Shown: in pieces, positions 10,130 through 19,565 of the stretch
Layout of the letters: each line of letters starts with the position of its first letter
Position numbering within the stretch: the stretch's first letter is position 1
Origin: Pantoea sp. Mb-10
GTDB taxonomy: Bacteria; Pseudomonadota; Gammaproteobacteria; Enterobacterales; Enterobacteriaceae
Assembly (NCBI RefSeq): GCF_021272205.1
Contig: NZ_JAJSDX010000010.1
Coordinates: 1-64,000, forward strand
Length of the DNA: 64,000 bases
Direction: 5' to 3'
Notes under the pieces: generated by a model
Database searches by the model: none
Seen by the model: the letters and a program-made list of their open reading frames with translations, nothing else
Told to the model about the DNA's origin: nothing
Position numbers and translations under genes: made by a program

Positions 10130-11539
10130 TTACTCCATCCCCAGCTCTTTCAGCTTACGCGTCAGCGTATTGCGTCCCCAACCCAGTAAACGCGCCGCCT
10201 CTTGCTTGTGGCCTTGAGTATGGCGCAGTGCCGTGGTGAGGAGCGTGCGCTCCATTTCCGGCTGTGCTTCTGACAGCAGGTTCTGATGACCGGAACGCAG
10301 CGCGCGGTCCGCCCATTGCGCCAGCAGCGTGGCCCAGCTATCGGGCAGTGACTGAACCGGGCTATCCGGCAGGCTGGATTCAAACAGTTCAGGCGGCAAA
10401 TCCTGGATTAAGACTTCCTGTCCCGCGGCCATCACCGTCAGCCAGCGGCAGGTATTCTCCAGCTGGCGTACGTTACCGGACCAGTGCAAACGCGTCAGCG
10501 CCGTTTCCGTTTCCGGGTGCAGAATTTTTGCTTCAACGCCCAATTCGCGTGCGGCTACCTGCAGGAAGTAACGCGCGAGGCGTGGAATATCCTCACGGCG
10601 CTCGCGCAGAGGCGGCAGATGTACCCGAATCACATTAAGGCGGTGGAACAGATCCTCACGGAATTTGCCCTCCTGCACGCGCAGCTCCAGATTTTGGTGC
10701 GTTGCGGCAATAATGCGCACGTCCACCTTGACGGGCGCATAGCCTCCCACGCGATAGAATTGGCCATCGGCCAGTACGCGCAGTAAGCGGGTTTGCACGT
10801 CTAACGGCATATCACCAATCTCATCCAGGAACAGCGTGCCGCCGTCGGCCTGCTCGAACCGTCCCTGACGAATTTGATTCGCCCCGGTGAAGGCCCCTTT
10901 TTCGTGGCCAAACAGCTCGGATTCGATGAGATCTTTCGGGATAGCCGCCATGTTCAGGGCAATAAACGGTGCCTTGGCACGCGGGCTGTGACGATGCAGC
11001 GCATGCGCCACCAGCTCTTTACCCGTGCCGGATTCACCGTTAATCAGCACGCTAATGGAAGAGCGAGACAGGCGGCCGATGATGCGGAACACATCCTGCA
11101 TCGCTGGCGCTTCGCCAATGATATCGGTGGTGGGACCACTGACCGGCTGATTGCGCGGCTGCTGCTGCTCTTGATAATGGCTGATCGCCCGCTCTACCAG
11201 CGCTACCGCTTCATCAATATCAAACGGTTTGGGCAGGTAATCAAACGCACCTTGCTGATAGGCGCTTACGGCTGCATCCAGATCGGAATGCGCCGTCATA
11301 ATGATGACCGGAAGCATGGGATGACGCTGCTTGATCTGCTTCAGCAGGGCCAGACCGTCCATGCCCGGCATGCGAATATCGGACAACAGCACATCGGGGG
11401 TTTTGGTGGCTAATGCATCCAGCACCGCGTCACCGCTGTCAAAGGTCGCACAACTCAAACCGGCTCCAGTGAGCGCGCGTTCAAGCACCCAGCGGATGGA
11501 GCTATCGTCATCGACGATCCAGACTATCCCTCGTTGCAT
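10130..11539 (-). CDS. glnG: Nitrogen regulatory protein NtrC (response regulator)
   Basis: A sigma54-dependent activator of nitrogen-scavenging genes. The 469 aa comprise a receiver domain with phospho-acceptor D54 ([10 protein letters not shown]), an AAA+ domain with Walker A GESGTGKE, the sigma54-contact loop GAFTGA and Walker B DEIGD, and a C-terminal Fis-type helix-turn-helix ([16 protein letters not shown]). The ATG at 11539 gives the conserved MQRGIVW start. It is the last gene of glnA-glnL-glnG, 7 nt after glnL. Confidence 0.98.
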   Translation of the reverse strand: MQRGIVWIVDDDSSIRWVLERALTGAGLSCATFDSGDAVLDALATKTPDVLLSDIRMPGMDGLALLKQIKQRHPMLPVIIMTAHSDLDAAVSAYQQGAFDYLPKPFDIDEAVALVERAISHYQEQQQPRNQPVSGPTTDIIGEAPAMQDVFRIIGRLSRSSISVLINGESGTGKELVAHALHRHSPRAKAPFIALNMAAIPKDLIESELFGHEKGAFTGANQIRQGRFEQADGGTLFLDEIGDMPLDVQTRLLRVLADGQFYRVGGYAPVKVDVRIIAATHQNLELRVQEGKFREDLFHRLNVIRVHLPPLRERREDIPRLARYFLQVAARELGVEAKILHPETETALTRLHWSGNVRQLENTCRWLTVMAAGQEVLIQDLPPELFESSLPDSPVQSLPDSWATLLAQWADRALRSGHQNLLSEAQPEMERTLLTTALRHTQGHKQEAARLLGWGRNTLTRKLKELGME

Positions 11540-11546
11540 AGAAACC

Positions 11547-12596
11547 TCACTGGCGAAGAGGCAGGTAAACCGAAAATTCGGTATGACCCGGCCAACTGTT
11601 AAATTCAATTTTTCCTGAGTGCTGATCGATAAGGCTGCGTGCGATAGAAAGACCCAAGCCGGTGCCGCCTTCGCGTCCACTTACCATCGGATAGAACAGC
11701 GTGTCTTGCAGCTGCGCCGGAATGCCCGGGCCGTTATCTTCAATATCAATGCGTGCCACCAGCCGATAGCGCGTACCGTGCAGCGTAAGCTGGAAGGCGG
11801 TGCGCGTCCGGATGACGATGGTGCCGCCCTCTTCGCCCAGCGCCTGCAGCGCATTGCGGACAATGTTGAGCAGCACCTGTTCAATCTGATCGGGGTCGTG
11901 CGGCAACTCGGGCAGGCTGGGATCGTAGTCACGCACCAGCGACACGTTCTCCGGCAGCTCCATTGAGACCAGATTCACCACGCGCTCCGCAACCTGATGA
12001 ATACTTTGCGTTACATGCATTCCCGGCTGTTGCGGACCCAGCAGCCGGTCCACCAGATTGCGCAAGCGATCGGCCTGCTCAATGATAATGCGGGTGTATT
12101 CATGCAGAGACGGATCGGGCAGGGCGCGCGTCAACAGCTGCGCCGCGCCGCGTAATCCGCCCAGCGGGTTCTTTATTTCATGCGCCAGTCCGCGCACCAG
12201 GTCGCGGGCGGCCACTTGCTGGGCGTGCTGCAATTGTTCCTGACTGAGGCGACGCTGATTATCCATTGGCGCCATTTCCAGCAGAATTAAGCCATCGGGT
12301 AAGCGCTGCGCCGTCAGCGACATAATGTGCGCGCGGCCGTCGACCACAATGGTGACTTCGCTGTCGGTAAAACCCTGGCCTGCGCTGAGACTCTCGTTCA
12401 TCACCTCAACATTCAGCGAAAAATAGCCGGTGAGTTCCGGTAATGGGGTGCCGAACAATTTGCGTGAGCTTTGCGCCAGTAACTGCTGGGCTGCCGGGTT
12501 GGCGTAGTGAATCACTAACGCGTCATCCACCAACAAAATACTGTTGATCAAAGTATTGAGAATCTGCCCTGCGTCGGGCAGCGTGCCAGTTGCCAT
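11547..12596 (-). CDS. glnL: Nitrogen sensor histidine kinase/phosphatase NtrB
   Basis: Phosphorylates or dephosphorylates NtrC according to PII (GlnB) binding; cytoplasmic. The 349 aa (as in E. coli) contain an N-terminal PAS domain, the phospho-acceptor H139 in the H-box [12 protein letters not shown], and an ATP-binding domain with DNGPGIP and [10 protein letters not shown]. The ATG at 12596 matches the conserved MATGT start; earlier in-frame codons extend into the NtrC-controlled promoter and the terminator upstream. Confidence 0.97.
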   Translation of the reverse strand: MATGTLPDAGQILNTLINSILLVDDALVIHYANPAAQQLLAQSSRKLFGTPLPELTGYFSLNVEVMNESLSAGQGFTDSEVTIVVDGRAHIMSLTAQRLPDGLILLEMAPMDNQRRLSQEQLQHAQQVAARDLVRGLAHEIKNPLGGLRGAAQLLTRALPDPSLHEYTRIIIEQADRLRNLVDRLLGPQQPGMHVTQSIHQVAERVVNLVSMELPENVSLVRDYDPSLPELPHDPDQIEQVLLNIVRNALQALGEEGGTIVIRTRTAFQLTLHGTRYRLVARIDIEDNGPGIPAQLQDTLFYPMVSGREGGTGLGLSIARSLIDQHSGKIEFNSWPGHTEFSVYLPLRQ

Positions 12597-12608
12597 ACAA
12601 CGTTCCTC

Positions 12609-12625
12609 TGCACCAAATGCGTGCA
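12609..12625 (-). promoter_or_regulatory. NtrC operator at the glnL promoter
   Basis: TGCACCAAATGCGTGCA is a near-palindromic 17-mer matching the NtrC consensus TGCACYN5GGTGCA. It lies 13 nt upstream of the glnL start. In E. coli NtrC represses the internal glnL promoter from a site at this position. Confidence 0.75.
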
Positions 12626-12676
12626 TTGTAGCCTTTCGCGGCGGTAAACAATCAGTTGAACGATGAATTCGCGGTG

Positions 12677-12701
12677 AAAAAAACCCATCCGAAGATGGGC
12701 T
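12677..12701 (-). terminator. Terminator/attenuator between glnA and glnL
   Basis: On the minus strand AGCCCATC-TTCG-GATGGG runs straight into seven Ts: a stable stem with a UUCG-type tetraloop. It ends the monocistronic glnA transcript after a 3'UTR of about 95 nt; read-through or the glnL promoter would supply glnLG. Confidence 0.9.
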
Positions 12702-12771
12702 AAAGTTTCCACGGCAACAAAAAAACGTTGGCGGCCTGTGCCAAGCCTGACACAGGCGCAAATGTTACGAT

Positions 12772-14181
12772 TTAAACGCTGTAATACAGTTCGAACTCAA
12801 CCGGATGTGGCGTCATGCGCACGCGGTCTACGTCGGATTTACGCAGCTCAATATACGCATCGATCGTATCGTCAGTGAAGACGCCACCACGGGTCAGGAA
12901 CTCGCGGTCTTCGTTCAGTGCGTTCAGTGCTTCTTCCAGCGAGCCAGCCACTTTTGGAATCTCAGCTTCTTCTTCCGGCGGCAGGTCGTAGAGGTTTTTG
13001 TCCATCGCGTCGCCAGGGTGGATCTTGTTGATGATGCCATCAAGACCGGCCATCAGCAGCGCGGTAAACGCCAGATATGGGTTAGCCGCTGGATCCGGGA
13101 AACGGGCTTCGATACGACGCGCTTTCGGGCTGGCAACCACTGGGATACGGATAGAGGCTGAGCGGTTACGTGCGGAGTAAGCCAGCATAACCGGCGCTTC
13201 ATAACCCGGAACCAGACGCTTGTAAGAGTTGGTGGTGGGGTTCGCCAGGGCGTTGATGGCTTTAGCGTGCTTGATGATGCCGCCAATGTAGAACAGTGCC
13301 GTTTCAGACAGGCCGCCGTACTTATCGCCGGAGAACAGGTTCACGCCGCCTTTAGACAGTGACATATGGCAGTGCATGCCTGAGCCGTTGTCGCCGAACA
13401 TTGGTTTCGGCATGAAGGTCGCGGTTTTGCCGTACGCGTGCGCCACGTTGTGCACCACGTATTTGTAGATCTGAATCTCATCGGCTTTTTTGGTCATGGT
13501 GTTGAAGCGGGTAGCCACTTCGTTCTGACCCGCCGTTGCCACTTCGTGGTGGTGTGCTTCAACCACCAGACCCATCTGCTCCATGGTCAGACACATGGCA
13601 GAACGGATGTCCTGTGAGGAGTCAACCGGTGGCACTGGGAAGTAGCCGCCTTTCAGGCCAGGACGGTGACCTTTGTTACCGCCTTCGTAAGCTTTGCCGG
13701 TGTTCCAGCATGCTTCGATATCATCAATAGCAACGTGTGAACCGGAAGTAGAAGAACCGAAACGAATGTCATCGAACAGGAAGAACTCGGGTTCTGGTCC
13801 AAACAGCACGGTGTCGGCGATGCCGGATGAGCGCAGGAACTCTTCTGCACGTTTCGCAATAGAGCGCGGATCGCGGTCGTAGCCCTGCAGCGTGCCCGGC
13901 TCCAGGATGTCGCAGCGGATGATAAGCGTAGGATCTTCAAAGAACGGGTCCATGACCGCGGTCGTTGCGTCCGGCATCAGCACCATGTCTGATTCGTTAA
14001 TGCCTTTCCAGCCACCGATGGAAGAGCCATCGAACATTTTGCCTTCTTCGAAGAAGTCAGCGTTAACCTGGTGAGCAGGGATCGTAACGTGCTGTTCTTT
14101 ACCTTTGGTATCGGTAAAACGCAGGTCAACAAACTTAACTTCGTGCTCGTTCATCATCGAGAGAACGTGTTCAGCAGACAT
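12772..14181 (-). CDS. glnA: Glutamine synthetase type I
   Basis: Condenses glutamate and ammonia with ATP to form glutamine; dodecameric cytosolic enzyme. The 469-aa product has the GS signatures FDGSSIGGW, the ATP-binding [12 protein letters not shown] and the adenylylation-site Tyr in [10 protein letters not shown]. The ATG at 14181 follows AGGAGA at a good distance; a TTG six bases upstream is less likely. Expression is predicted from a sigma54 promoter with upstream NtrC sites (annotated separately). Confidence 0.98.
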   Translation of the reverse strand: MSAEHVLSMMNEHEVKFVDLRFTDTKGKEQHVTIPAHQVNADFFEEGKMFDGSSIGGWKGINESDMVLMPDATTAVMDPFFEDPTLIIRCDILEPGTLQGYDRDPRSIAKRAEEFLRSSGIADTVLFGPEPEFFLFDDIRFGSSTSGSHVAIDDIEACWNTGKAYEGGNKGHRPGLKGGYFPVPPVDSSQDIRSAMCLTMEQMGLVVEAHHHEVATAGQNEVATRFNTMTKKADEIQIYKYVVHNVAHAYGKTATFMPKPMFGDNGSGMHCHMSLSKGGVNLFSGDKYGGLSETALFYIGGIIKHAKAINALANPTTNSYKRLVPGYEAPVMLAYSARNRSASIRIPVVASPKARRIEARFPDPAANPYLAFTALLMAGLDGIINKIHPGDAMDKNLYDLPPEEEAEIPKVAGSLEEALNALNEDREFLTRGGVFTDDTIDAYIELRKSDVDRVRMTPHPVEFELYYSV

Positions 14182-14316
14182 ACTCAACTCTCCTGGAAAT
14201 GGTCATTGTTGTCATGGTGAGAGAACTTCTAAGCCTTGAGTGGTCGTCACTCTGACCGAGATCTCGGCAAGCTCTATCAACCGTTGTGCAACTGTCGTTT
14301 TCGCTTGTGAAAGATA

Positions 14317-14335
14317 AAGCGAATTCTGTGCCAAC
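14317..14335 (-). promoter_or_regulatory. Sigma54 promoter glnAp2
   Basis: Minus-strand TTGGCACAGAATTCGCTTT matches the -24/-12 sigma54 consensus (TGGCAC-N5-TTGC type) and differs by one base from the E. coli glnAp2 core as I remember it. The start site would be near 14308, about 127 nt before the glnA ATG. Confidence 0.92.
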
Positions 14336-14408
14336 TTTTTTACAGCGGGCTAAATCGCGCTGCGATGCGCCCCTTCGTGGAGAAATGGCTGCACCAGGAT
14401 GGCGGGAT

Positions 14409-14457
14409 TGCACTAAAACAGTGCTCACCGAGGCGCGCAAAGCACCATTGTGGTGCA
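14409..14457 (-). promoter_or_regulatory. Two NtrC enhancer sites of glnA
   Basis: Two 17-bp dyads: TGCACTAAAACAGTGCT (14409-14425) and AGCACCATTGTGGTGCA (14441-14457). Their centres lie about 109 and 141 bp upstream of the predicted glnAp2 start, the same spacing as the E. coli enhancer (-108 and -140). Weaker related sequences occur at 14390-14406 and 14482-14498. Confidence 0.88.
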
Positions 14458-14607
14458 TTCGCGTGCGCCATTGCGGATTAATGCACCGTAATCGGTACTA
14501 AAATCCAGCGCTACAAGAAACTTGCGGTGAAATCTGTGATCGTGTTCAGTCTTCCGCTTAATCCGTGTACAATACCGCGTTATTTCTATAATGCCTGAGG
14601 CAAAGCT

Positions 14608-16428
14608 GTGATCGAAAATTTGCGTAACATCGCCATCATCGCGCACGTTGACCATGGAAAGACCACCCTGGTTGATAAGCTGCTGCAACAATCCGGTACG
14701 TTTGATGCACGTACTGAAGCAACCGAGCGCGTAATGGACTCCAACGATTTGGAGAAAGAGCGTGGGATTACCATCCTCGCGAAAAACACCGCCATCAAAT
14801 GGAATGATTACCGTATCAACATCGTTGATACCCCAGGACACGCCGACTTCGGTGGTGAAGTGGAGCGCGTAATGTCCATGGTGGACTCGGTGCTGCTGGT
14901 TGTAGATGCGATGGATGGCCCTATGCCGCAAACCCGCTTCGTAACCAAAAAAGCCTTTGCGCATGGTTTGAAGCCGATTGTAGTGATCAACAAAGTTGAC
15001 CGTCCTGGCGCGCGTCCTGACTGGGTTGTGGATCAGGTCTTTGACCTGTTCGTTAACCTCGACGCGACCGACGAGCAGCTGGACTTCCCTATCATTTATG
15101 CCTCTGCGCTGAATGGTATTGCGGGTCTGGACCACAACGACATGGCCGACGACATGACGCCGCTGTATCAGGCGATTGTTGATCGCGTATCACCGCCGCA
15201 GGTTGAAGCCGACGCGCCGCTGCAGATGCAGATTTCGCAGCTGGACTACAACAACTACCTGGGCGTAATCGGTATCGGTCGCATCAAGCGCGGTAAGATC
15301 AAGCCGAACCAGCAGGTTACCGTGGTGGACAGCGAAGGCAAAACGCGCAACGCCAAAGTCGGTAAAGTGCTGACCCACCTGGGTCTGGAGCGTATCGACA
15401 GCGACATGGCGGAAGCGGGCGACATCATCGCCGTGACCGGCCTGGGCGAGCTGAACATCTCTGATACCATTTGCGATCCGCAGAACGTGCAGGCGCTGCC
15501 CGCACTGAGCGTGGATGAGCCAACGGTAACCATGTTCTTCAACGTCAACACCTCACCGTTCTGTGGTAAAGAAGGCAAGTTCGTGACCTCACGTCAGATT
15601 CTTGACCGCCTGAACAAAGAGCTGGTGCATAACGTGGCACTGCGCGTTGAAGAAACCGAAGATGCTGATGCATTCCGCGTTTCAGGTCGTGGTGAACTGC
15701 ACTTGTCCGTTCTGATCGAGAACATGCGTCGTGAAGGTTTCGAGCTGGCGGTATCCCGTCCAAAAGTTATCTTCCGCGAGCACGAAGGCCGCAAACAGGA
15801 GCCGTTCGAAAACGTGACTCTGGACATCGAAGAGACCCACCAGGGTTCGGTGATGCAGGCCATGGGTGAGCGTAAAGGCGACCTGAAAAACATGGATCCA
15901 GATGGCAAAGGCCGCGTACGTCTCGACTACGTGATCCCAAGCCGTGGTTTGATCGGCTTCCGTAACGAATTCATGACCATGACTTCGGGTACCGGTCTGC
16001 TGTACTCCACGTTCAGCCACTACGACGATGTGCGTCCAGGCGAAGTGGGCCAGCGTCAGAACGGCGTGCTGATCTCTAACGGTCAGGGTAAAGCGGTGGC
16101 ATTCGCACTGTTTGGCCTGCAGGATCGCGGTAAACTGTTCCTGGGTCACGGTGCGGAAGTGTATGAAGGCCAGATCATCGGTATTCACAGCCGCTCAAAC
16201 GACCTGACGGTTAACTGCCTGACCGGTAAAAAACTGACCAACATGCGTGCGTCAGGTACCGACGAAGCCACAACCCTGGTTCCACCGCAGAAGATGACGC
16301 TGGAACAGGCTATCGAGTTCATCGATGATGACGAACTGGTAGAAGTAACGCCGCTGTCTGTGCGTATTCGCAAACGTCACCTGACCGAGAATGACCGCAA
16401 GCGCGCGTCACGCGGCAGCAAAGAGTAA
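14608..16428 (+). CDS. typA: Ribosome-associated GTPase TypA/BipA
   Basis: A translation-factor-family GTPase that binds 70S/50S ribosomes and supports subunit assembly and growth at low temperature. The 606 aa contain G1 AHVDHGKTT (12-20), [15 protein letters not shown]-like domains and the family-specific C-terminal domain. The start codon is GTG at 14608, with GAGG upstream; it gives the conserved [12 protein letters not shown]-terminus. It diverges from glnA across a 426-nt regulatory gap. Confidence 0.97.
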   Translation: MIENLRNIAIIAHVDHGKTTLVDKLLQQSGTFDARTEATERVMDSNDLEKERGITILAKNTAIKWNDYRINIVDTPGHADFGGEVERVMSMVDSVLLVVDAMDGPMPQTRFVTKKAFAHGLKPIVVINKVDRPGARPDWVVDQVFDLFVNLDATDEQLDFPIIYASALNGIAGLDHNDMADDMTPLYQAIVDRVSPPQVEADAPLQMQISQLDYNNYLGVIGIGRIKRGKIKPNQQVTVVDSEGKTRNAKVGKVLTHLGLERIDSDMAEAGDIIAVTGLGELNISDTICDPQNVQALPALSVDEPTVTMFFNVNTSPFCGKEGKFVTSRQILDRLNKELVHNVALRVEETEDADAFRVSGRGELHLSVLIENMRREGFELAVSRPKVIFREHEGRKQEPFENVTLDIEETHQGSVMQAMGERKGDLKNMDPDGKGRVRLDYVIPSRGLIGFRNEFMTMTSGTGLLYSTFSHYDDVRPGEVGQRQNGVLISNGQGKAVAFALFGLQDRGKLFLGHGAEVYEGQIIGIHSRSNDLTVNCLTGKKLTNMRASGTDEATTLVPPQKMTLEQAIEFIDDDELVEVTPLSVRIRKRHLTENDRKRASRGSKE

Positions 16429-16445
16429 GCGAAACAATCTGATAG

Positions 16446-16474
16446 AAAGCCCCGCACTGCGGGGCTTTTTTTTA
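16446..16474 (+). terminator. typA terminator
   Basis: The stem AAGCCCCGC/GCGGGGCTT is followed by a run of Ts, right after typA. Confidence 0.93.
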
Positions 16475-16610
16475 TCGATCGTCTTGCCTTAACCGTTGAT
16501 GATGGTGCGGGACGCGCTTTCCAGAACGCTGATTTCTCGCTTATCTTAGCTGTTCAGCGCTCTGTTTTGCCGCTAGAGTGAATGATCCAGGGAACATCAG
16601 GAGAGACGTC

Positions 16611-17207
16611 ATGCTGTACATCTTTGACTTAGGCAATGTGATTGTTGATATCGATTTTAACCGCGTACTGGGCGTCTGGAGCGATCTGGGCCGCGTGCCG
16701 CTGGCGACGCTGCAAAGTCGTTTTATCATGGACGAAAACTTTGAAAAACATGAGCGAGGCGAAATCAGCGATCCTGAATTTGCCGCGCGTCTCTGCGACC
16801 AGCTGGATGTCGCGCTGAGTTACCCGCAGTTCACGGCAGGCTGGCAGGCGCTGTTCATCGGCGTGCGTCCCGAAACCGTAGCCATCATGAAGAGACTGCG
16901 CGCCGAGGGCGAGCGCGTGGTGATTTTATCAAACACCAATCAGCTGCATTTTGAGTTCTGGCCAACCCATTATCCCGAGGTGCAGCAGGCGGCTGACCAC
17001 ATTTATATGTCGCAGGATCTTGGGATGCGTAAGCCGGAAGCGCGTATTTACCACCATGTTCTTGAGCACGAAGGGTTTACCGCCGATCAGACGGTGTTTT
17101 TCGATGATAATCAGGCCAATGTGGACGCCGCACAAGCGCTGGGCATTGAAAGCGTGCTGGTGGTGGATAACAAAACCGTACCGAACTGGTTTGCCAATCG
17201 GGTTTAA
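16611..17207 (+). CDS. yihX: Alpha-D-glucose-1-phosphate phosphatase YihX (HAD family)
   Basis: A cytosolic HAD-superfamily phosphatase; in E. coli it hydrolyses glucose-1-phosphate. The 198 aa contain motif I FDLGNVIVDID (nucleophile D6), motif II LSNTN, a motif III lysine in MRKPEARIY and motif IV FFDDN. The ATG at 16611 has CAGGAGAG upstream. First gene of a compact yihX-yihY-dtd-yiiD run. The sulfoquinovose cluster found between typA and yihX in E. coli is not present. Confidence 0.95.
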   Translation: MLYIFDLGNVIVDIDFNRVLGVWSDLGRVPLATLQSRFIMDENFEKHERGEISDPEFAARLCDQLDVALSYPQFTAGWQALFIGVRPETVAIMKRLRAEGERVVILSNTNQLHFEFWPTHYPEVQQAADHIYMSQDLGMRKPEARIYHHVLEHEGFTADQTVFFDDNQANVDAAQALGIESVLVVDNKTVPNWFANRV

Positions 17208-17213
17208 TGGAAC

Positions 17214-18080
17214 ATGCGCACTCCTCTGCGCCATTCGGCGCACGCCTTCTTTTTATGGGTGAAGCTGCTCTGGCGACGCATTGATGAAGACAGCATGACC
17301 ACGCAGGCCGGCAATCTGGCCTACGTTTCCCTGTTGGCCTTAGTGCCGCTGATCGCCGTGGTCTTTGCGCTTTTTGCCGCGTTTCCGGTGTTTTCTGACA
17401 TCAGCGTACAGCTGAAGCACTTTATTTTTAGCAACTTTATGCCTGCGGCGGGCGACGTTATTCAGCGCTATCTCGACCAGTTCGTGCGTAACGTCAATAA
17501 AATGACTGCCGTGGGGGCGGTGGGGCTGATTGCCACTGCGCTGCTGTTGATGCATTCGGTGGACAGTGCGCTGAACACCATCTGGCGCAGTAATAACCAT
17601 CGGCCAATGGTGTATTCGTTCGCCGTTTACTGGATGATTCTGACGCTGGGCCCCCTGCTGGCGGGTGCCAGTTTGGCCATCAGCTCTTATCTGCTGTCGC
17701 TGCGCTGGATGAACGTCTCCGGCATGACCAGCGTGATTGACCAGGTGCTGCGCATTTTCCCGCTGCTGCTTTCTGTGCTGTCGTTTTGGTTGCTGTACAG
17801 CATCGTTCCCACGCGCCGCGTGCCCGCGCGGGATGCGCTGATCGGCGCAATTGTCGCCGGTCTGCTGTTTGAGCTGGGCAAAAAAGGCTTTGCGCTCTAT
17901 GTTACGATGTTCCCCTCTTATCAGTTGATATATGGCGTACTGGCGGTGATTCCTATTCTGTTCCTGTGGGTGTACTGGACATGGTGCATCGTGCTGCTGG
18001 GCGCGGAAATCACGGTGACGCTGGATGACTATCGCCAGCTAAAGCAGCAGGAACGCGAGAAAGAACAAGGGGAAACATGA
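17214..18080 (+). CDS. yihY: YihY/BrkB family inner-membrane protein
   Basis: A 288-aa protein with about six hydrophobic segments and a conserved N-terminal ITxQAGNLAY-like region ([19 protein letters not shown]). It belongs to the UPF0761/BrkB family of polytopic inner-membrane proteins whose transported substrate, if any, is unknown; the old virulence (serum resistance) link comes from Bordetella and was later linked to RNase-like misnaming. It begins 6 nt after yihX and overlaps dtd by 4 nt (ATGA), so translation is probably coupled. Confidence 0.92.
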   Translation: MRTPLRHSAHAFFLWVKLLWRRIDEDSMTTQAGNLAYVSLLALVPLIAVVFALFAAFPVFSDISVQLKHFIFSNFMPAAGDVIQRYLDQFVRNVNKMTAVGAVGLIATALLLMHSVDSALNTIWRSNNHRPMVYSFAVYWMILTLGPLLAGASLAISSYLLSLRWMNVSGMTSVIDQVLRIFPLLLSVLSFWLLYSIVPTRRVPARDALIGAIVAGLLFELGKKGFALYVTMFPSYQLIYGVLAVIPILFLWVYWTWCIVLLGAEITVTLDDYRQLKQQEREKEQGET

Positions 18081-18514
18081 TTGCATTGATTCAGCGCGTG
18101 CGTCGCGCCAGCGTCAGCGTGGAAGATGAAACGGTGGGCGCGATCGGCACGGGGTTGCTGATATTGCTCGGTGTGGAAAAGGGCGATGATGAACAAAAAT
18201 CGCAGCGTTTGGCCGAGCGGGTCTTGGGGTATCGCATTTTTGGCGATGAAAACGACAAAATGAACCTCAACGTTAAGCAGGCGGGCGGCAGCGTGCTGGT
18301 GGTGTCGCAGTTTACGCTGGCTGCGGATACGCAAAAAGGGTTGCGGCCTTCCTTTTCCGGTGGTGCAGAACCGGCTGAAGCGCAAAGGCTTTACGAAGAT
18401 TTCAGCGCACGCTGTCGCGCGCTTGGCGTGCAGACTGCCAACGGACGCTTTGCGGCCAACATGCAGGTTTCACTGGTTAACGATGGCCCCGTTACTTTCT
18501 GGTTGCAGGTATGA
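18077..18514 (+). CDS. dtd: D-aminoacyl-tRNA deacylase
   Basis: Removes D-amino acids wrongly attached to tRNA. The 145-aa product has the two catalytic signatures: [12 protein letters not shown] (SQFT motif) and NDGPVTFWL (Gly-cisPro motif). The start overlaps the yihY stop by 4 nt, and the stop overlaps the yiiD start, so all four genes of this run form one operon. Confidence 0.97.
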   Translation: MIALIQRVRRASVSVEDETVGAIGTGLLILLGVEKGDDEQKSQRLAERVLGYRIFGDENDKMNLNVKQAGGSVLVVSQFTLAADTQKGLRPSFSGGAEPAEAQRLYEDFSARCRALGVQTANGRFAANMQVSLVNDGPVTFWLQV

Positions 18515-19521
18515 TGTCGCTTGCTACGCGGCAGGGATTGAGTCACGCCAGCACCGAACGAGAGAATCACTTTATGTATCATCTTCGCGTGCCACAAACC
18601 GCAGAAGAGCTGGATATGTATTACCAGTTCCGCTGGGAAATGTTACGAAAACCGCTGCGCCAGCCTCAAGGTTCTGAGCGAGACGCCTGGGATGCGCTCG
18701 CCCATCACCAAATGGTGGTGGATGAGCAGGGCAAAGCCGTTGCCGTCGGTCGTCTGTATATCAATGCTGAAAACGAAGCGGCAATCCGCTTTCTGGCCGT
18801 GCACCCGTCGGTGCAGGGCAAAGGTTTGGGGACGCTGGTGGCGATGACGCTAGAGTCCGTGGCGCGGCAGGAAGGCGCGAAGCGTGTGACCTGTAGCGCG
18901 CGCGAAGACGCCGTGGAATTTTTCGCTAAGCTGGGTTTTGTGAATCAGGGCGAGATCACCGCGCCGCAAACCACGCCGGTTCGTCATTTTCTCATGATCA
19001 AACCGGTAGTGACGCTGGATGATATTCTGCACCGTGCCGACTGGTGCGGGCAGTTGCAGCAAGCATGGTATGAGCACATCCCCCTCAGTGAAAAGATGGG
19101 CGTGCGCATCCTGCAATACACCGGCCAGAAGTTTGTCACCACGATGCCGGAGGCGGGGAACCAGAATCCCCATCACACGCTGTTTGCGGGCAGCTTGTTC
19201 TCCCTGGCCACGCTCACCGGCTGGGGCCTGATTTGGCTTCTGCTGCGTGAGCGCCATTTGGGCGGCACCATTATTCTTGCCGATGCGCATATCCGTTACA
19301 GCAAACCCATTAGCGGCCGACCCGGCGCCACCGCCGATCTTGGCTCGCTGAGCGGCGATCTTGACCGCCTGGCGCGCGGGCGCAAAGCTCGAGTACAAAT
19401 GGAGGTCGATCTGTTTGGCGACGACGAGTTGGGCGCGGTGTTTGAGGGCGTGTACATCGTGCTGCCTGCCGATCCGGATGGACCGTTAGAAGAGGGCGGT
19501 TCCGGCGCGCGCATCAACTGA
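18511..19521 (+). CDS. yiiD: YiiD: GNAT acetyltransferase-hotdog domain fusion
   Basis: A 336-aa two-domain protein. The N-terminal half is a GNAT fold ([18 protein letters not shown] acyl-CoA loop), and the C-terminal half is a YiiD-type thioesterase-like hotdog domain ([19 protein letters not shown]). In E. coli the protein has been reported to act as a malonyl-ACP decarboxylase that can prime fatty-acid synthesis without FabH. Two adjacent ATG codons (18511, 18514) overlap the dtd stop; either is possible. Confidence 0.92.
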   Translation: MMSLATRQGLSHASTERENHFMYHLRVPQTAEELDMYYQFRWEMLRKPLRQPQGSERDAWDALAHHQMVVDEQGKAVAVGRLYINAENEAAIRFLAVHPSVQGKGLGTLVAMTLESVARQEGAKRVTCSAREDAVEFFAKLGFVNQGEITAPQTTPVRHFLMIKPVVTLDDILHRADWCGQLQQAWYEHIPLSEKMGVRILQYTGQKFVTTMPEAGNQNPHHTLFAGSLFSLATLTGWGLIWLLLRERHLGGTIILADAHIRYSKPISGRPGATADLGSLSGDLDRLARGRKARVQMEVDLFGDDELGAVFEGVYIVLPADPDGPLEEGGSGARIN

Positions 19522-19538
19522 GTATTGACGCAACAACA

Positions 19539-19564
19539 AGGGCGGTGACATCACCGCCCTTTGC
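19539..19564. terminator. Bidirectional terminator between yiiD and yicH
   Basis: The stem AGGGCGGTGA/TCACCGCCCT between the two converging genes serves yiiD (followed by TTTG) and probably yicH on the other strand (preceded by AACAACA). It also marks the junction of two gene blocks that are apart in E. coli. Confidence 0.75.
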
Positions 19565-19565
19565 A

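Noticed and set aside
12734..12757. GCCTGTG/CACAGGC hairpin as the glnA terminator
   Set aside because: Eight bases separate it from the T run; the hairpin at 12677-12701 is a far better terminator.
14425..15135. 236-codon minus-strand frame at the typA 5' end
   Set aside because: Antisense shadow of typA that also runs over the glnA enhancer; no family features.
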